NCBI GenBank assembly: GCA_022578965.1
Contig: MU400516.1
Span: 310,001-374,000, forward strand
Direction: 5' to 3'
Origin: Xylaria sp. FL1777
Lineage: Eukaryota > Ascomycota > Sordariomycetes > Xylariales > Xylariaceae
DNA length: 64,000 nucleotides
Under the pieces are notes generated by a model. That model made no database searches, was not told where the DNA came from, and saw only the letters and a program-made list of their open reading frames with translations. The stretch's first letter is position 1. Each line of letters opens with the position of its first letter. This document shows, in pieces, positions 20,864 to 33,138 of this stretch. Position numbers and translations under genes: made by a program.

Positions 20864-23155
20864 ATGTCCTTCTCCTTCGGTGCCTCGAGCTCTTCGGGCC
20901 AACCCAACGCCAATGCAACCACCTCTAGTGCGCCAAGCAGCGGTGGACTGTTTGGCTCGTCGACAACACCCGCAACCTCGTCAGGTGGTCTTTTCGGTAG
21001 CCAATCGAAACCCTCTGCTTCGTTCTCCTTCGGCGCTGCAGCTGGTGGAGGCAACGGCAGCACGACTGCTTCCTCGGGCGCTCCAAGTGGTAGTCTGTTT
21101 GCAAGCGCGGGAGCCAAGCCCGGCGAACAGAAATCACCCTTCGGAGCTGTGAGCAGCACCACCCCTGGCTCATCTACACCATCGTTGAGCGGAGGAGCTG
21201 GTGGCAGTCTTTTTGGAGCCTCGTCGCAGGCACCCTCGAGCACTAGTCTGTTCGGGACCACGCCAGCGGCACCATCAGCGGGAACAGGTACCAGCATGTT
21301 TGGTAACACGTCTTCAACTCCGAATGCCACCACCAGCACGACACCGACCACGACAGGCCCTGCCGGCGGACTCTTCGGGCAGGCGACTCCTGCAGCTAAT
21401 CAAGGAACCTCTACCAACAAACCGGGTGGATTGTTCGGAGCAGGCAGCGGTACTACCGGGGGCTCTCTTTTTGGTGGCACCAATTCCAACACAGCATCAG
21501 CTAATCAGGTAACACCTGCAAAGCCCGTATTCTCCCTCAATTCGACAACGCCGGCTGGCGCACCTCCGGCAAACACTTCGAAGCCGTCTGGCGGGGCAAG
21601 CATGTTTGGTAATACAGCTCAGACTGGCTCATCCCTATCCCTGTTCTCATCGAGCCAGCAAAGTGAAAAAAAAGAGGTCAGCCTGTTTGCCAATAACTCG
21701 GCTAGCTCACAGCCTAAACCCGCCGTTTCGCTATTTCCTGTTGCGAGTCAACCTCAGAAACCAAGTCCATCTTTTTTTTCTATCACAAAGCCTGCTGAAC
21801 CTTCACCTACGTTGGGTACAAAGCCAGCAGTTGCAGCAAACACCGGTTCCATGGGTAGCACGGGCGGTCTTTCGCTTTTCGGCTCGCAGGCGGCATCTAA
21901 GCCTGCTGAGACAACCCCTTCAACTAAGCCCGCTTCTTTGTTTGGAAATACCACCAACTTACTGGCATCGGGAAGCTCTCCATTTCTCAGTTCTACCAGC
22001 GCAGCTCAAACACCCAGTACTTCAGCACCCGCCCCCTCAACACAGTCTAGTTCACCTTTCGGAAATGCAAATAAGCCTGCGACTGGTATAACCACCGAGC
22101 CTCCAAAGGCCCAGCTGTTTGGGAAGCCCGCTAGTAGTGTCACATCAGAAGCCCCAAAGCCCTCAAACCTGTTGAGCGCAACGTCTTTGTCCGCTACGAC
22201 ACCTTCTACTACGACGACGACCACAACAACAACGACAACGGCCCCCAGCACTACCACACTTACTTCTGGTGGTGCTTCTGCCCCTAGTACTACGGCATCG
22301 ACCACTGCTGCGGCGCCCTTGACGGGTTCGCTTTTTGGTAGTGTAGCCAAGCCCACTTCTACGCCCTCTGTAGAATCGACAGCTCCAAAACCCGCAACAT
22401 CTCAGACCACTACTTTGGGCGCTTCAACGAGTGGCCCAACTTCATCTATGGCGCGCCTGAAGAACAGAACTATGGATGAGATCCTAAACCGCTGGGCCAC
22501 GGATTTGTCCAAATACCAGAAAGAGTTCAAGGAGCAAGCGTCTCAAGTAGCAGCTTGGGATCGCTTACTAGTTGAGAACGGCGATAAGATCCAGAAATTA
22601 TATCTCAATACATTCGAGGCAGAGAAGGCCAGTCGCGAAGTTGAGCGGCATTTAGTGACAGTGGAAAGCCAGCAAGAAGAGTTAGAGTCATGGCTAGACA
22701 AGTACGAGCTGGAGGTTGATGCTCTGTTTTCTAAGCAAATTGGACCTGGGGAGCAGCTTGCTGGTCCTGACCAGGAACGTGAACAAACCTACAAGCTGGC
22801 TGAGAAGATCACGGAGCGTCTGGACGAGATGGGCCGGGATTTGACCAAGATGATCAAGGAGATCAACGACATTTCAGGAACTGTCAGCAAGGGTAGCAAG
22901 CCTGATGACCCGGTATGTTTCGACGTTCACGTTATCCTTCGAGATATATACTAACACAGCCTCCAGCTGAGTCAGATTGTGCGTGTTCTCAATGGACACC
23001 TCACGCAGCTTCAGTGGATCGATACAAACGCTGCGGCTCTCCAAGCTAAAGTCACAGCTGCACAAAAGACAAGCAGCCAAATCGGCAACCAGTATGGAGG
23101 CCCTGAACAAGATAATGTGGATAACTTCTATCGGTCCTACATGGGACGCAGATAG
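20864..23155 (+). CDS. NSP1: FG nucleoporin Nsp1 (Nup62 family)
   Basis: Two exons, 20864-22912 and 22967-23155, joined by a 54-base phase-0 intron with a clear CTAAC branch site, give 745 residues. Residues 1 to about 525 are a disordered Ser/Thr/Pro/Ala-rich region dotted with GLFG, SLFG, SMFG and FSFG repeats, the hallmark of the permeability-barrier nucleoporins. From about residue 529 (MARLKNRTMDEILNRW) the protein is helical with heptad patterning to the end (LSQIVRVLNGHLTQLQWID, ending FYRSYMGRR). That is the Nsp1/Nup62 C-terminal coiled coil, which assembles with Nup57/Nup58 and Nup49/Nup54 in the central channel and also with Nup82. A poly-Thr run occurs near residues 447-456. The start at 20864 is chosen because MSFSFGASSS begins with an FG repeat. 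Confidence 0.93.
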
Positions 23156-23508
23156 TGTTTATTTTTAGGCAGGCTTGGTAACGAAATCCTACCGCTGTCA
23201 GGAAGCATGGAGCTCGGCTGGATTACGGCATTCGTTGAATGACCTAGACACCAAGTGAATAGCATTGAAAAAGTAATGATGGCATATAACTAGAGACGAG
23301 AGGCGCTTTGCTATTCGAGAGTCTTGAACACAATCCACAGGACATGCACAAATTGTATGTATGTACACTATGGGTAATACCGGCGTAATACTAAAGAAAT
23401 GAGTGGCTTAGAGAAGTTTTCCCTTTTTCTCAACCCATATCTGATAATCTACAGCTTGACCCCATGTCCAACAAAGTTGTGGAACATACGCGCTAGGTGA
23501 TGAAGACA
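23156..23508. other. Convergent intergenic region (Nsp1 and IF1 3' ends)
   Basis: About 350 bases of AT-rich 3' flanking sequence between two converging stop codons. No gene or repeat is visible. Confidence 0.55.
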
Positions 23509-24175
23509 TTAGTTCTTCTCGCCGCCTTGCTCTCTAGTCAATTCATCGCTGTAAGGAAGAGGAACAGTTAACGTAAGTTCTTTATTATCCGAAGCGAGAA
23601 TGAATCCCCAAGATACGTATAAAAGAGGCAAAATAATAGATAGAGGATATAACTCACATGTGGTCGGACAGCTTCTTGAGGTGGTCTTGTTGCTCGTTGA
23701 TCTTCTTGCGGAGCTCCAGGAGCTTCTCCTTCTCACGCTGGCGGATGGCGAAATCCTCGCTGGCCCTCTCCCTGCGCTGGAAAGCGTCTCTGTAACAAAG
23801 AATATCCGAGTTAGTTTTCTTCCTCTTCTTCTTGTCTTTATCCGATCCATGTTATGCAGAAAATGTCTAGATGAGTTGTGGAGGGAATAAATAGAAGCAA
23901 GTTGCGCCCATCATGATATCTTTGGAACTCCGTCCTCGTCGATTCCTATTGCTTGTATGACGCAACGTATTTAGGAGAGAAGCTACGGGTGTAGTTTGAG
24001 GCATTTTGATGCGGGCTTCGCGGAGATGGACGGTAACGTACCCCTGGCCACCCGTCTTGGGAGGCGCGCCCGTGTCACCGGCAGCCATGGCTCGTAGTGT
24101 GGTTGAGAAAGCTCGGGAGGTGGCGGGAGTCGCAAGGCCGCGGGTGGGGACCTTGGTGAGGGTTTGGCGGAACAT
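23509..24175 (-). CDS. Mitochondrial ATP synthase inhibitor IF1
   Basis: Three exons on the minus strand, 24175-24042, 23789-23658 and 23548-23509, encode 101 residues. The N-terminus (MFRQTLTKVPTRGLATPATS) is a basic mitochondrial presequence. It is followed by the conserved GDTGAPPKTGGQGDAFQRRE segment, whose first part forms the inhibitory region that inserts into F1. The rest is a long, charged helix (ERASEDFAIRQREKEKLL and so on) that dimerises as an antiparallel coiled coil, ending LTREQGGEKN. IF1 stops F1Fo-ATP synthase from hydrolysing ATP when the membrane potential collapses. Length and motif order fit the fungal family. Introns are 252 and 109 bases; both acceptors are TTACAG and the junctions are in frame. 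Confidence 0.9.
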
Positions 24176-27100
24176 TTTAAGCTGAGGCGAAGGAAGGCGT
24201 TGCTTGTTAGCCAATTGTGTTTTTTTGCCTTGAGTTGATGAAGCTCTGGCGTGGGAGGGATTATCTAAGTAGTGCTTCCGGCGGGTTTGCAAAGCAGGCG
24301 AAATAGAGTAGGAATTGATAAATAGAGCAGAGACAAAGCGCAGACTGCACCTTTACAACCGTTATATATTGATTGATAGAGAGGCGGTACATACCTTGGG
24401 AATGCGTTGTCGGCGTTCGCGTGGTGTAGGTAGGTAGGTAGTAGAACGAGCGGTGGTGGAATGACGCCCTTGTAGCTTGTTGAGAGGTTGAAGCCGTTGA
24501 TTGACAGCTGATTGGAGCTTTGTCCATGGCCTGAGGTCGGGTTAAGGCGGAGCGGGGCACGGGAAGCTCAGGCCATTTCTACCTACGCATACTGCAGTAT
24601 TTAGTAGCCTCCCTAGGTAGTCGGCGGAATCATCTAGACTGTATCGGTAGTACATTACATCACCTACTGTAGTAACCTCCGGTATCTCCCACGATGCTCA
24701 TAAGCTACCTATACGCAGTATGGTCATGGGCACCTATTTTACTTTCCTGGGGTGATTCATTCTATAGTATACAATGCTTGTTAATCATAGCAAAGGTTGG
24801 TGAGAGATATAGCCTCCTGCTAGATTTAATCACGTGTATTCTCTAGGCAACTGCTGCTGCCCTTTATCCCACAGTAGAAGCGCGCCTGATATAACATCTT
24901 TTCAATTGATTAGTTATGTAGGATGTAGTATACCTGGTGAAATAGTGCTAGGATCTTATTTACATCAAGATCCTAAGACAAAGTGATAATGAAACTCGTC
25001 AGAATCGTCCAGAAAATACATAGCGTATAAAAATCGAGTCTGTAATATAATAACTTGGTTGTTAAAGCGCGAGAGTTCTCAAGGCAGAGCCTAAGCTAAG
25101 AATAACTTTACTGTGACTCATCTTGCTTGCGTCTTTCTCTATGTGGTAGGTACGTTATCTGTAACCCAGCACAATACCTACAGTACTTACGCAGTAGAGA
25201 GCATTGCGACACGATTGAGGGAATGGCTAAATTTGAGACGGGCATTCCCTGCCTTGGCCCGCGTTCTAAGACGGATCGCCTGCTATTAGCTGTTACAGGT
25301 GGGATGCTGACGTAGAGTGTGATGCGATGTCATTGATGCACTAAATAAGGTTAGGTATCTTATGTAGTAATGTTGTGGCGTGCTTCGGAGATCGCCTCAA
25401 ATTTACTGTTTATTGGCCTGCAGCGTCTGCCTCGACAACGTTTGCCTCAACATACTAGGACGTCGGTCCTGGAGCCTTTCACGGTGGGAGACTATTAAGC
25501 ACAAGAAGTCAGATTGCATTACTGAGTATATATGTTGCCTAGGCAAGATCCAGATAGATATAAAGCCCTACCTAGGTTAGAGAATGTTTATTAGTAACTT
25601 AGAATGGCATACAGGGCTGTAATGTGGAAAGGTGAACATATATCCACATAGTCTACCTAAGTACTACGTAGTTAAAGGTATAACTCGGTACTTAGGTAAG
25701 TAAGTATATCAAGGGATGGTCTAGAAACTATTGCAATAGACTAGGATACCTAGAATCAAAACATAAACGTCACATAATTAAAGAAAAGCAAATGAAGTTT
25801 GTGGTGTATTAATGCAGAAGATAGAACATTGCTTGTCATCACAGAGAGCACGTGGGAATTTGGTGCACTTGAATTACATTTACTAGGTACCTAAGGTAAG
25901 GTAAGTAGAGGTAGGGGAAGGATGATCCGAAGTACTGTTTCCCCTCCTATTAGGTATCGTTTGACCTAAATAGTACTTGAAATCCTACCTTAAAACATGC
26001 CTCTGCACCTATTGTGGACAAGTACTGGGTACGAGTCGCGATAAGGAAAGGAATACCTCCCGAAAAGATTTAGGTACGTACCTACCGGGTAGGCAGGTAT
26101 ACTCTGTAGGCTACGGCATTGCACCGCCCCTCCACGCGCCAGACGACTACCGGAGTAGGCACAGCACTGTACAGCACCGCAACAACGGAGTCCTCAATTC
26201 ACCTTCCAGGGCTCTCGTCCAATTCCTCTCTCCCTTTCCCTCCTCTAATTTTTTGCGCTTCCTCGTTTCTTCCTCGTGCATCACATCTGCGCAGGGCATT
26301 CTCTTGCCACTTCAAAATCCATTCTTGCCTTTACCAACCACCAAAAACTCGCTTGCATCCCACTCCATACCAAATACTTACTAGGTACGCGCTGTCCCCT
26401 ATTCTGTCCTCTCCATCTACCTACCCAGATCCGTCCTTCCTGCCAACTGTGCCCTCTGTCTCTCACTATTGCTGCTGCTGCTACTGCTACTACTATTGCT
26501 ACTGCTACTGCTGCTGCAACACCGTCCCCTTCCCTGTTCTGCCAGGCCTGCAACCCAGAATTTCCCAATCCCTCTCCCGCCTGGCTGCACCTGTCGTCAT
26601 CGCCCACACCCACACCTGCACCCGCATCTCGACCGCCTTGTCTGTCTGCCATCGTCACCATCGCAGACACGTTCCTGTTCCCCCTCCCATACTCGGATTC
26701 TTCTCTTCTCGTCATCATCCTTCCCAATTCCTCCACGCGACAAATATTATACTGGTTCATCACGTCTCGTCCACGCGTTAGTTGCTCTCTAGGGGTAGGC
26801 GCAAACCCCACTCATTGCGGGGGGCTTCATCTCTTGTTGTTCACCTGGGTTTCTGGGTTCCTGGGTTCCTAGGTTCCTAGACTTGCAGTTCCCTTAATCC
26901 TCTGATCCCCTGTTCCCCTGGTCCCCTGGTCCCCTTTCCCTTACAAGCCACCGGGGGGCGCCTTCTGGTTGTAGTTGCGTTTCGAAACATTGCTCAGCCC
27001 TCGCGTGGTGTTTAGACCTTGACCATACACCTCCAACCTATATATGGCCCCTCTGCGTACTCTTATTTCAGTCTCCCTTTGATCCCCACCGCGTCTTTGT

Positions 27101-27186
27101 CCCTCGACTACATTGCAAGGCTTCCTCTTGTTACTAACAACACTCCAACCTACAGTCTCGATTCCACCGATCTCCACACCGACAAG
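24176..27186. other. Intergenic region and long leader upstream of the 14-3-3 gene
   Basis: About 3 kb. From 24560 to 26110 the DNA is AT-rich and contains many TAGGTA/TACCTA motifs (clusters near 24425, 25560-25720, 25885-25920 and 26070-26100). From 26200 to 27180 it is pyrimidine-rich on the plus strand, which produces several overlapping Ser/Pro/Leu-rich false ORFs; this is probably the promoter and long 5' UTR of the 14-3-3 gene. It includes a CTG/CTA trinucleotide tract at 26469-26517. The minus-strand ORF at 24261-24560 has no motif and is not called. Confidence 0.5.
26469..26517. repeat. CTG/CTA trinucleotide tract
   Basis: About sixteen consecutive TGC, TAC or TAT trinucleotides (GCTGCTGCTGCTACTGCTAC and similar) within the pyrimidine-rich 14-3-3 upstream region. 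It looks like an interrupted microsatellite. Confidence 0.7.
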
Positions 27187-28238
<1,052 letters not shown>

Positions 28239-28995
28239 ACTTTTCGCCTACCATACAACTCTAACAATATCTAAAGGGGTTGGTTGTGGACATGGGTGGA
28301 TTCTGGTGTCTCGGAGTGTTTGCTTGTGAACTCTCAATCAGTTTCGGCATGTTTTTTTTGCGTGTGGAAGTACAGAGACAAAGACTTTGGAGGGATCTCG
28401 TTTCTTACGGGCAGGGCTAAAGAGCTTTGGAGGCTTTCTTGCCGTAAGCTTGCCTTTTAGACTCTAATACAAACTCATCTGGACAATAAAATCGTATTCT
28501 GTGCCAGATTTCTATTGAAACAAAGATCGACAATTAGGTGCATTTGACGTGAGAGAATTGCTTTTTACCTAAACCTTGCAATTGGCTGAATATATTGTCT
28601 GCTATGTCTCGGTAACAAGTGAACCCCAATAATTATATTTAATGTATATCAGTTACATGCGTGAGACTTATCAGACAAGCATTATGTTTGTGGCACAGAG
28701 CTGTTTACAGCTTGCAAAACCTCGTACCTAGTATCCGATTTATTGATTTCTTGGGTTCACTCTACATAGATATGTTTCTACTGTGGTGCAGCAAGCGAAA
28801 AGGCTTGCCACATGATGCATCTGGTACTTATTAGGTGAACCACATAGCAACTAGACATGGCTGCAAGAGTCAAGTTAAGATAGGCGAGGTAGTATTTGAA
28901 TTTTGCATACGGTTTCGTCTAGATTTAGATTTAGATTTATTTACTTCTTTTCCCCGACATCCGAAAAGAATGCAGGTATGCGCAAAATACACTAC
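28239..28995. other. Convergent intergenic region (14-3-3 and Dph4 3' ends)
   Basis: About 750 bases with no coding signal. The first 250 bases are T-rich 3' UTR-like sequence of the 14-3-3 gene. A short repeat of TAGATT units lies near 28920-28940. Confidence 0.55.
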
Positions 28996-29910
28996 CTATG
29001 TCTGGCCACCACCCGTAGTCGCAGACGCCGAACCGGATAGAGATAAGCCCCAGTCAAAGCTGAAGTTGAAGCGCCAGCCCTTCCCGCTCCTGCTGACGCT
29101 GTGGCTGCCGCGCCGCTCGGCCGCGTCTCGCGTCTGGTGGTTGTCTGCCACTACTGTTTGATCGTCACTGTGCGGGTGATTTGATGAGCGCGCCTGGTGC
29201 TGTTGCTGCTGCTGCTGCTGCTGCCCGTCATTCTCCTCTTCATCGTCGGCTGCGTCGAAGAGGACTCGCATCCAGAGACTGCAGTCCAGACACTGCACCA
29301 TCAGTACGAGGTCCTCCTCGTACTCCTCCAGCTGCGCCTCGGTGAACTGGAACCCCCGCTCGTTGCCGCAGCGGCACGACCCGAAGTACACCCCGCTCCG
29401 CTCGTCGAAGCCGAGGTCGTCCAGGTCCACCGTCTCCACGCCCGTGTGGAAGCGCGTCGACACGGAGTGCTTCTGCGCCGTCGTCGACGACGACGACGAC
29501 GAGAAGGATGAGGTAAATGTGGAGGATGACGAGGTCAGGAGGAGCTGCCGGTCGTACTCCCGGCGCTGGCGCGCGTCTGAGAGCACGCTGTAGGCATGCT
29601 GGATCTGGTCGATTGTGTAGGTGAGCTGGGACTTGGGGACTGAAGAGGAAGAGGAGGAGGAGGATTTGCCACTACTGGATTTAGATTGCGTCTTAGGTGA
29701 TCTTGGGGATTGGGGTGGCGGAGATGAGGATGTGGTGGGTGAGTCCTGGGGGTTCTTGTCCGGATGGTGCTTGAGAAGAGCCTTGTGATACGCCTGTTTG
29801 ATGGCTTTCTGTTGCGCTGCGGATTCTTGACCCTGGAGGCGCTTCGGCGTTAGTGAGAGGATCTCATAGAGCGTTGGCTCCGCCGAGGTCCGTGATATTG
29901 TGGGTGGCAT
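28996..29910 (-). CDS. DPH4: Diphthamide biosynthesis co-chaperone Dph4 (J domain plus CSL zinc finger)
   Basis: A single exon encodes 304 residues from the ATG at 29910 (MPPTISRTSAEPTLYEIL). The frame is open to 29985 but without an ATG. The J domain starts at about residue 12. Helix II ends in the HPD motif (KHHPDKNP), then a low-complexity Ser/Pro/Lys-rich stretch of about 45 residues precedes helix III (YTIDQIQHAYSVLSDARQRR). A second Ser-rich linker follows, then the CSL-type zinc finger with C-x-C (SCRCGNERG) and C-x-x-C (VQCLDCSLW). A polyglutamine run and a disordered tail end the protein. Dph4 donates electrons/iron and works with Dph1-Dph2-Dph3 in the first step of diphthamide formation on elongation factor 2. 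Other DnaJ proteins lack the CSL finger, so the assignment is good despite the insertions. Confidence 0.87.
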   Translation of the reverse strand: MPPTISRTSAEPTLYEILSLTPKRLQGQESAAQQKAIKQAYHKALLKHHPDKNPQDSPTTSSSPPPQSPRSPKTQSKSSSGKSSSSSSSSVPKSQLTYTIDQIQHAYSVLSDARQRREYDRQLLLTSSSSTFTSSFSSSSSSTTAQKHSVSTRFHTGVETVDLDDLGFDERSGVYFGSCRCGNERGFQFTEAQLEEYEEDLVLMVQCLDCSLWMRVLFDAADDEEENDGQQQQQQQQHQARSSNHPHSDDQTVVADNHQTRDAAERRGSHSVSRSGKGWRFNFSFDWGLSLSGSASATTGGGQT

Positions 29911-30436
29911 TTGTATGTCTCCGAATGTTGTTCGCCAGTACTTCTTATTGTGCGCTGTTTCTGGTATGAGAAAAATGGGAGACAATTAGCTAGAATAATC
30001 AAAAATTATGAAGCACGTCGGGGCTGTTCTTAAGAGCTGGAGATGCATGTAAGTTGAGATCATCTCTCTGACGCCCTAGTGAAAACCGGTTTTTTGGGTC
30101 GGAGTCAATTGGCTGAGCAGTCACGTGAGCACCATTGTAGGCTCTGCTTTCGCGATTGTACTAACCTACATAGAAAAGTATATGCAGGCCAGAACGTGCA
30201 AGATATCTATGTTGCGCAAGTGATAATTTAGGCAGATTGACCATTTCGAGATGGTTTCCAGCTAATTGGCTTTCAATCGAACCACGGAAGGGCAACGAAT
30301 AAGTTTGATGCCCCAATTTTGTCTAACAATTGTTGACATTCCGGTGCAACTGAGCACCTTTCGTACACTTTTATACATAAATTCGTACATTCGACTGCAC
30401 GGTTGATTAATAGCGAAGAGTTGAGGGCCTGTTCGC
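29911..30436. other. Gap between mL59 and Dph4
   Basis: About 525 bases holding the mL59 3' end (both genes are on the minus strand) and the Dph4 promoter. The minus-strand ORF at 30273-30458 overlaps the last mL59 exon in another frame and is a shadow. Confidence 0.55.
30121..30128. promoter_or_regulatory. TCACGTGA palindrome upstream of Dph4
   Basis: A perfect bHLH-type palindrome about 210 bases upstream of the Dph4 start codon, the only visible promoter motif in the gap between mL59 and Dph4. Function is inferred from the motif and position only. Confidence 0.4.
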
Positions 30437-31058
30437 CTATCGTGGATATTTGTTCCACTTGCTTTTCCCTACCTGTATCAAAATATCAGTAAGACGAATA
30501 GATGCCTGAACCTCCGTCTAGAAAACCTACCTTTCTCCATTCCCGTACAAGCCTGGGCATACCCAGCATAGCTACTCTCCTCTTTTCCATCCTAAACAAC
30601 ATGTTAGTATGTGCCCAAAATCTTGAGATCATTGGTCCCATTATAGTTCCTAGGGCTTCGTAGGTGGCAACGTACTTTGCAGCCAACATTCTCTCGTGCA
30701 GATGGCCCTTGACTTTCTGTCCAACACCCGTTCCACGCACACGCAAACCGTGCTCGACCCTCTGCCGTACGCGCTCTTCGGTGCCCTTGGATGTGAAGGG
30801 CAGCAGCTCCTCGACACCCTCCTCGCGGGCCAGCTTGACGAGCTCCGCCTGCCGCCTCAGCGAGAACTCGGGGTCGTGCCACTTGCCGGTGACGGGGTGT
30901 TTGTGCGGGAGAAAGGGATTCGGGGTCGCGCCGTCCTTGATGGTATTGGTGCGTGTCGAGGTTGGCAGGATCTGGTCTGGAGGGTATTTGGCGAAGAAGC
31001 GCTGCAGACGGGGATGCATCTGCTTCGCCAGCTCGATGTAGCGCATGTTCAACGCCAT
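30437..31058 (-). CDS. Mitochondrial large-subunit ribosomal protein mL59 (MRPL25 family)
   Basis: Two exons: 31058-30531 (176 codons) and 30472-30437, 187 residues. The 58-base phase-0 intron (GTAGGT...ATACAG) is needed. Without it the frame runs on into an unrelated tail (GFLDGGSGIYSSY); with it the protein ends VGKSKWNKYPR, like the short basic C-terminus usual in this family. It is basic throughout, begins MALNMRYIELAKQMHP, and contains the FLPHKHPVTGKWHDP segment and a long helical C-terminal half. mL59 is a fungal mitochondrial ribosome protein of the large subunit; its import signal is the N-terminal basic helix. The assignment rests on sequence pattern and length. Confidence 0.78.
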
Positions 31059-31862
31059 CTTGACTAGAAGAAGCCCTGTCCGGCTTGCCTAGCGAGCGTC
31101 TATGAACTGAAGGGCGGGCGAGAGTAATTGAAAGCAAGGGCAAAGACTGGATTGACAAGCTTCACAAGGGTCTGATCCAAAAATGTGACAGAGATAGCAC
31201 TAGCATCTTAATCCTAGGTACCACCCTGGTCTGGGGATTAGTGGATCGTCAGCTGTGGACGGATCGTCATATAACTGCCAGCATACTTAAATACCTACAG
31301 TAACAAATGGCCTTGGATTCCTACCCGAGCTTAAACCTAACCTGGCGACTGCTCTATAAATACTACGGGGCACTTTCACGTGTAAAGTAACAAAAAGCAT
31401 CGATATTTTTGCTTTATTTACATTCATTAACTACAATAAAAATCCTCTAGGTTTTTAAAAGCTGGGATAATATTTGCTTCAAGATTCCCTGGTTAATTCT
31501 GGCTAGTAGTTTTAGTTTGAAAAAGCTGGGGAAAACCTCAACACATGTGGGCTCACTTATTTTATATGCCTTGTTTCAAGGTGAAGTAGAAGTGTGAACA
31601 CCAACTAACTACCTACTCATCATATACGTTTCCACCTATTAGTTTTGGCTCTAATTTTCCTATCCTCTACCATGCGCACAGAAGTAATACTCACTAGACC
31701 ATTATCCAAGCGTCAGCCGCTACCCCTTTATTATAGAACTTCCGAAGCGCCACCCTGTCAGCGATATTAGTGAGCTCCATAAGTATCATTGACTACCAAC
31801 TCGCGAGCAGCAGCTTCGGTCTCAGGAAACACGGTCTCTTTAATGTGTTGAATTTTAACTAA
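31059..31862. other. Intergenic region between mL59 and the HET-type pseudogene
   Basis: About 800 AT-rich bases with no intact ORF. The part nearest 31863 may hold further decayed HET-gene sequence, but no frame is convincing. Confidence 0.45.
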
Positions 31863-32914
31863 CAAGCCTATAAAGCTGGCAGCAAGGCATCCTGTCGATC
31901 ATGGAGCAAAGAGTTGGCGGCGGGTTGCATCATGGGGCTCTTACTGCGGTACTTCCATAAGACGTTGGTATTTAAAGTCATGCCCGCTCACTATAGTAGT
32001 CGCCGGGATGGGTTCCCCTCCTGGAGCTGGTGTGGTTGGAAATCGGGAACACACTACAGCACACCACCATTGGTGTTCCAGGATGGGTTTGACACCTCGT
32101 GGATGATAACCGCAGCGGAAATTTATCGGCTAGATCCAGCAGTAGTTAAGGCTGGTTATAGTTCACAGAATAAACCCCCATTTATCCGTATGGAAGGAAG
32201 AAACCATGAAACAACTGAGAATATGGTACTAGATAACAACCAAATGGAATGGGAGCATTGCTTGAATTACATGATAGTGTTTAAGGGCAAAATATTACAC
32301 ATACAATTTTCACGTACGGCCTAGAGCTCACCCTACGTAGAGGGCAAGGAGAGAGATGCGGACGAGTTAAAGAAGAAGAACAAGATGAAGGAAGAGAAGG
32401 ACGAGGAGATGGAGGACAATGATTACGGCGACACTAGTCATGATATCAATAGCTAGTACGATTCTAATCTATCACTAGTGAAGAGTTCGAGCCCTACGAT
32501 GTTAACGCCATAATAAAGGGCACGGGCTATTCTTTACATACCTAGCCGTCACGAGAACGATGGCAACAATGGCAACAATGGCGACGGTGGTGACGACGCT
32601 GCAAATTACAGAACCGGAAAGCTGGCTAACTACAAATGCCTCGGACTAGACCTTGGTCTGAATACCATCGAACTGGATTATGAATGTAGAGATAATGCAC
32701 CGAATGGGATTGAGTTTGTTGAAATAGGGGAATATGAGGCTCGCGACCCAAGGCCAGACACGTTTGGATTCTCTAGAGTGGGCAATGAGAAGCACCAGCT
32801 CCCAGTAGTTTTGGGATTATTGGTTAAAACTGATGTAACGGGCCTTTCCCGGCGGACAGGACTTTACCAATTTGTTAAAACAAAGTGGGAAAGTGCCACG
32901 TTAGTTAACTGTTA
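31863..32914 (+). pseudogene. Decayed HET-type (heterokaryon incompatibility) gene, C-terminal part
   Basis: Frame 31863-32324 is open and reads SKELAAGCIMGLLLRYFHK and then RRDGFPSWSWCGWKSG, the hydrophobic plus SWSW segment typical just after the HET domain in ascomycete incompatibility proteins. It ends at TAG 32322. A shifted frame (about 32345-32455) continues as a Lys/Glu-rich stretch (KKKNKMKEEKDEEMEDN). The first frame resumes at about 32553 (ENDGNNGNNGDGGDD) through IEFVEIGEYEARDP and LPVVLGLLVKTD to TAA 32912. At least two frame changes and several stops therefore interrupt it. Upstream, a TAA at 31860 closes the frame and the HET domain proper is not recognisable. Introns could explain part of the breaks, but not the missing N-terminus. 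Confidence 0.65.
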
Positions 32915-33138
32915 AGACAACTCCTGGCTTGGCTGTTAAATACTGGCTCAGCATATATTATATTTTGGGAAATGGAAAAGGCAGTAGTAGACTTAGCGCG
33001 ATCCATCTATCTAGGAACTATAAATCTAACACAGGTTGTGAAAGTTGGACATTGGAGGCGGCAATTTATTATCAGGGTATCTCAGTCGTAATTATAAAAC
33101 CGTCCGTTTCAATCTGTCTGACTCCCGCTTCCCCTTTT

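Noticed and set aside
20761..22356. Long minus-strand ORFs opposite the Nsp1 repeats
   Set aside because: They mirror the biased Ser/Thr/Gly codons of the FG-repeat region and carry no motif of their own.
24261..24560. 99-codon minus-strand ORF upstream of IF1
   Set aside because: There is no motif and no supported splice into IF1; it covers the promoter and leader of IF1.
26119..26872. Overlapping ORFs of up to 220 codons upstream of the 14-3-3 gene
   Set aside because: All frames are open because the DNA is pyrimidine-rich with few stops; the sequences are Ser/Pro/Leu-rich and unrelated to any domain.
30273..30458. 61-codon minus-strand ORF near mL59
   Set aside because: It overlaps the last mL59 exon in a different frame; the mL59 splice model explains the sequence better.
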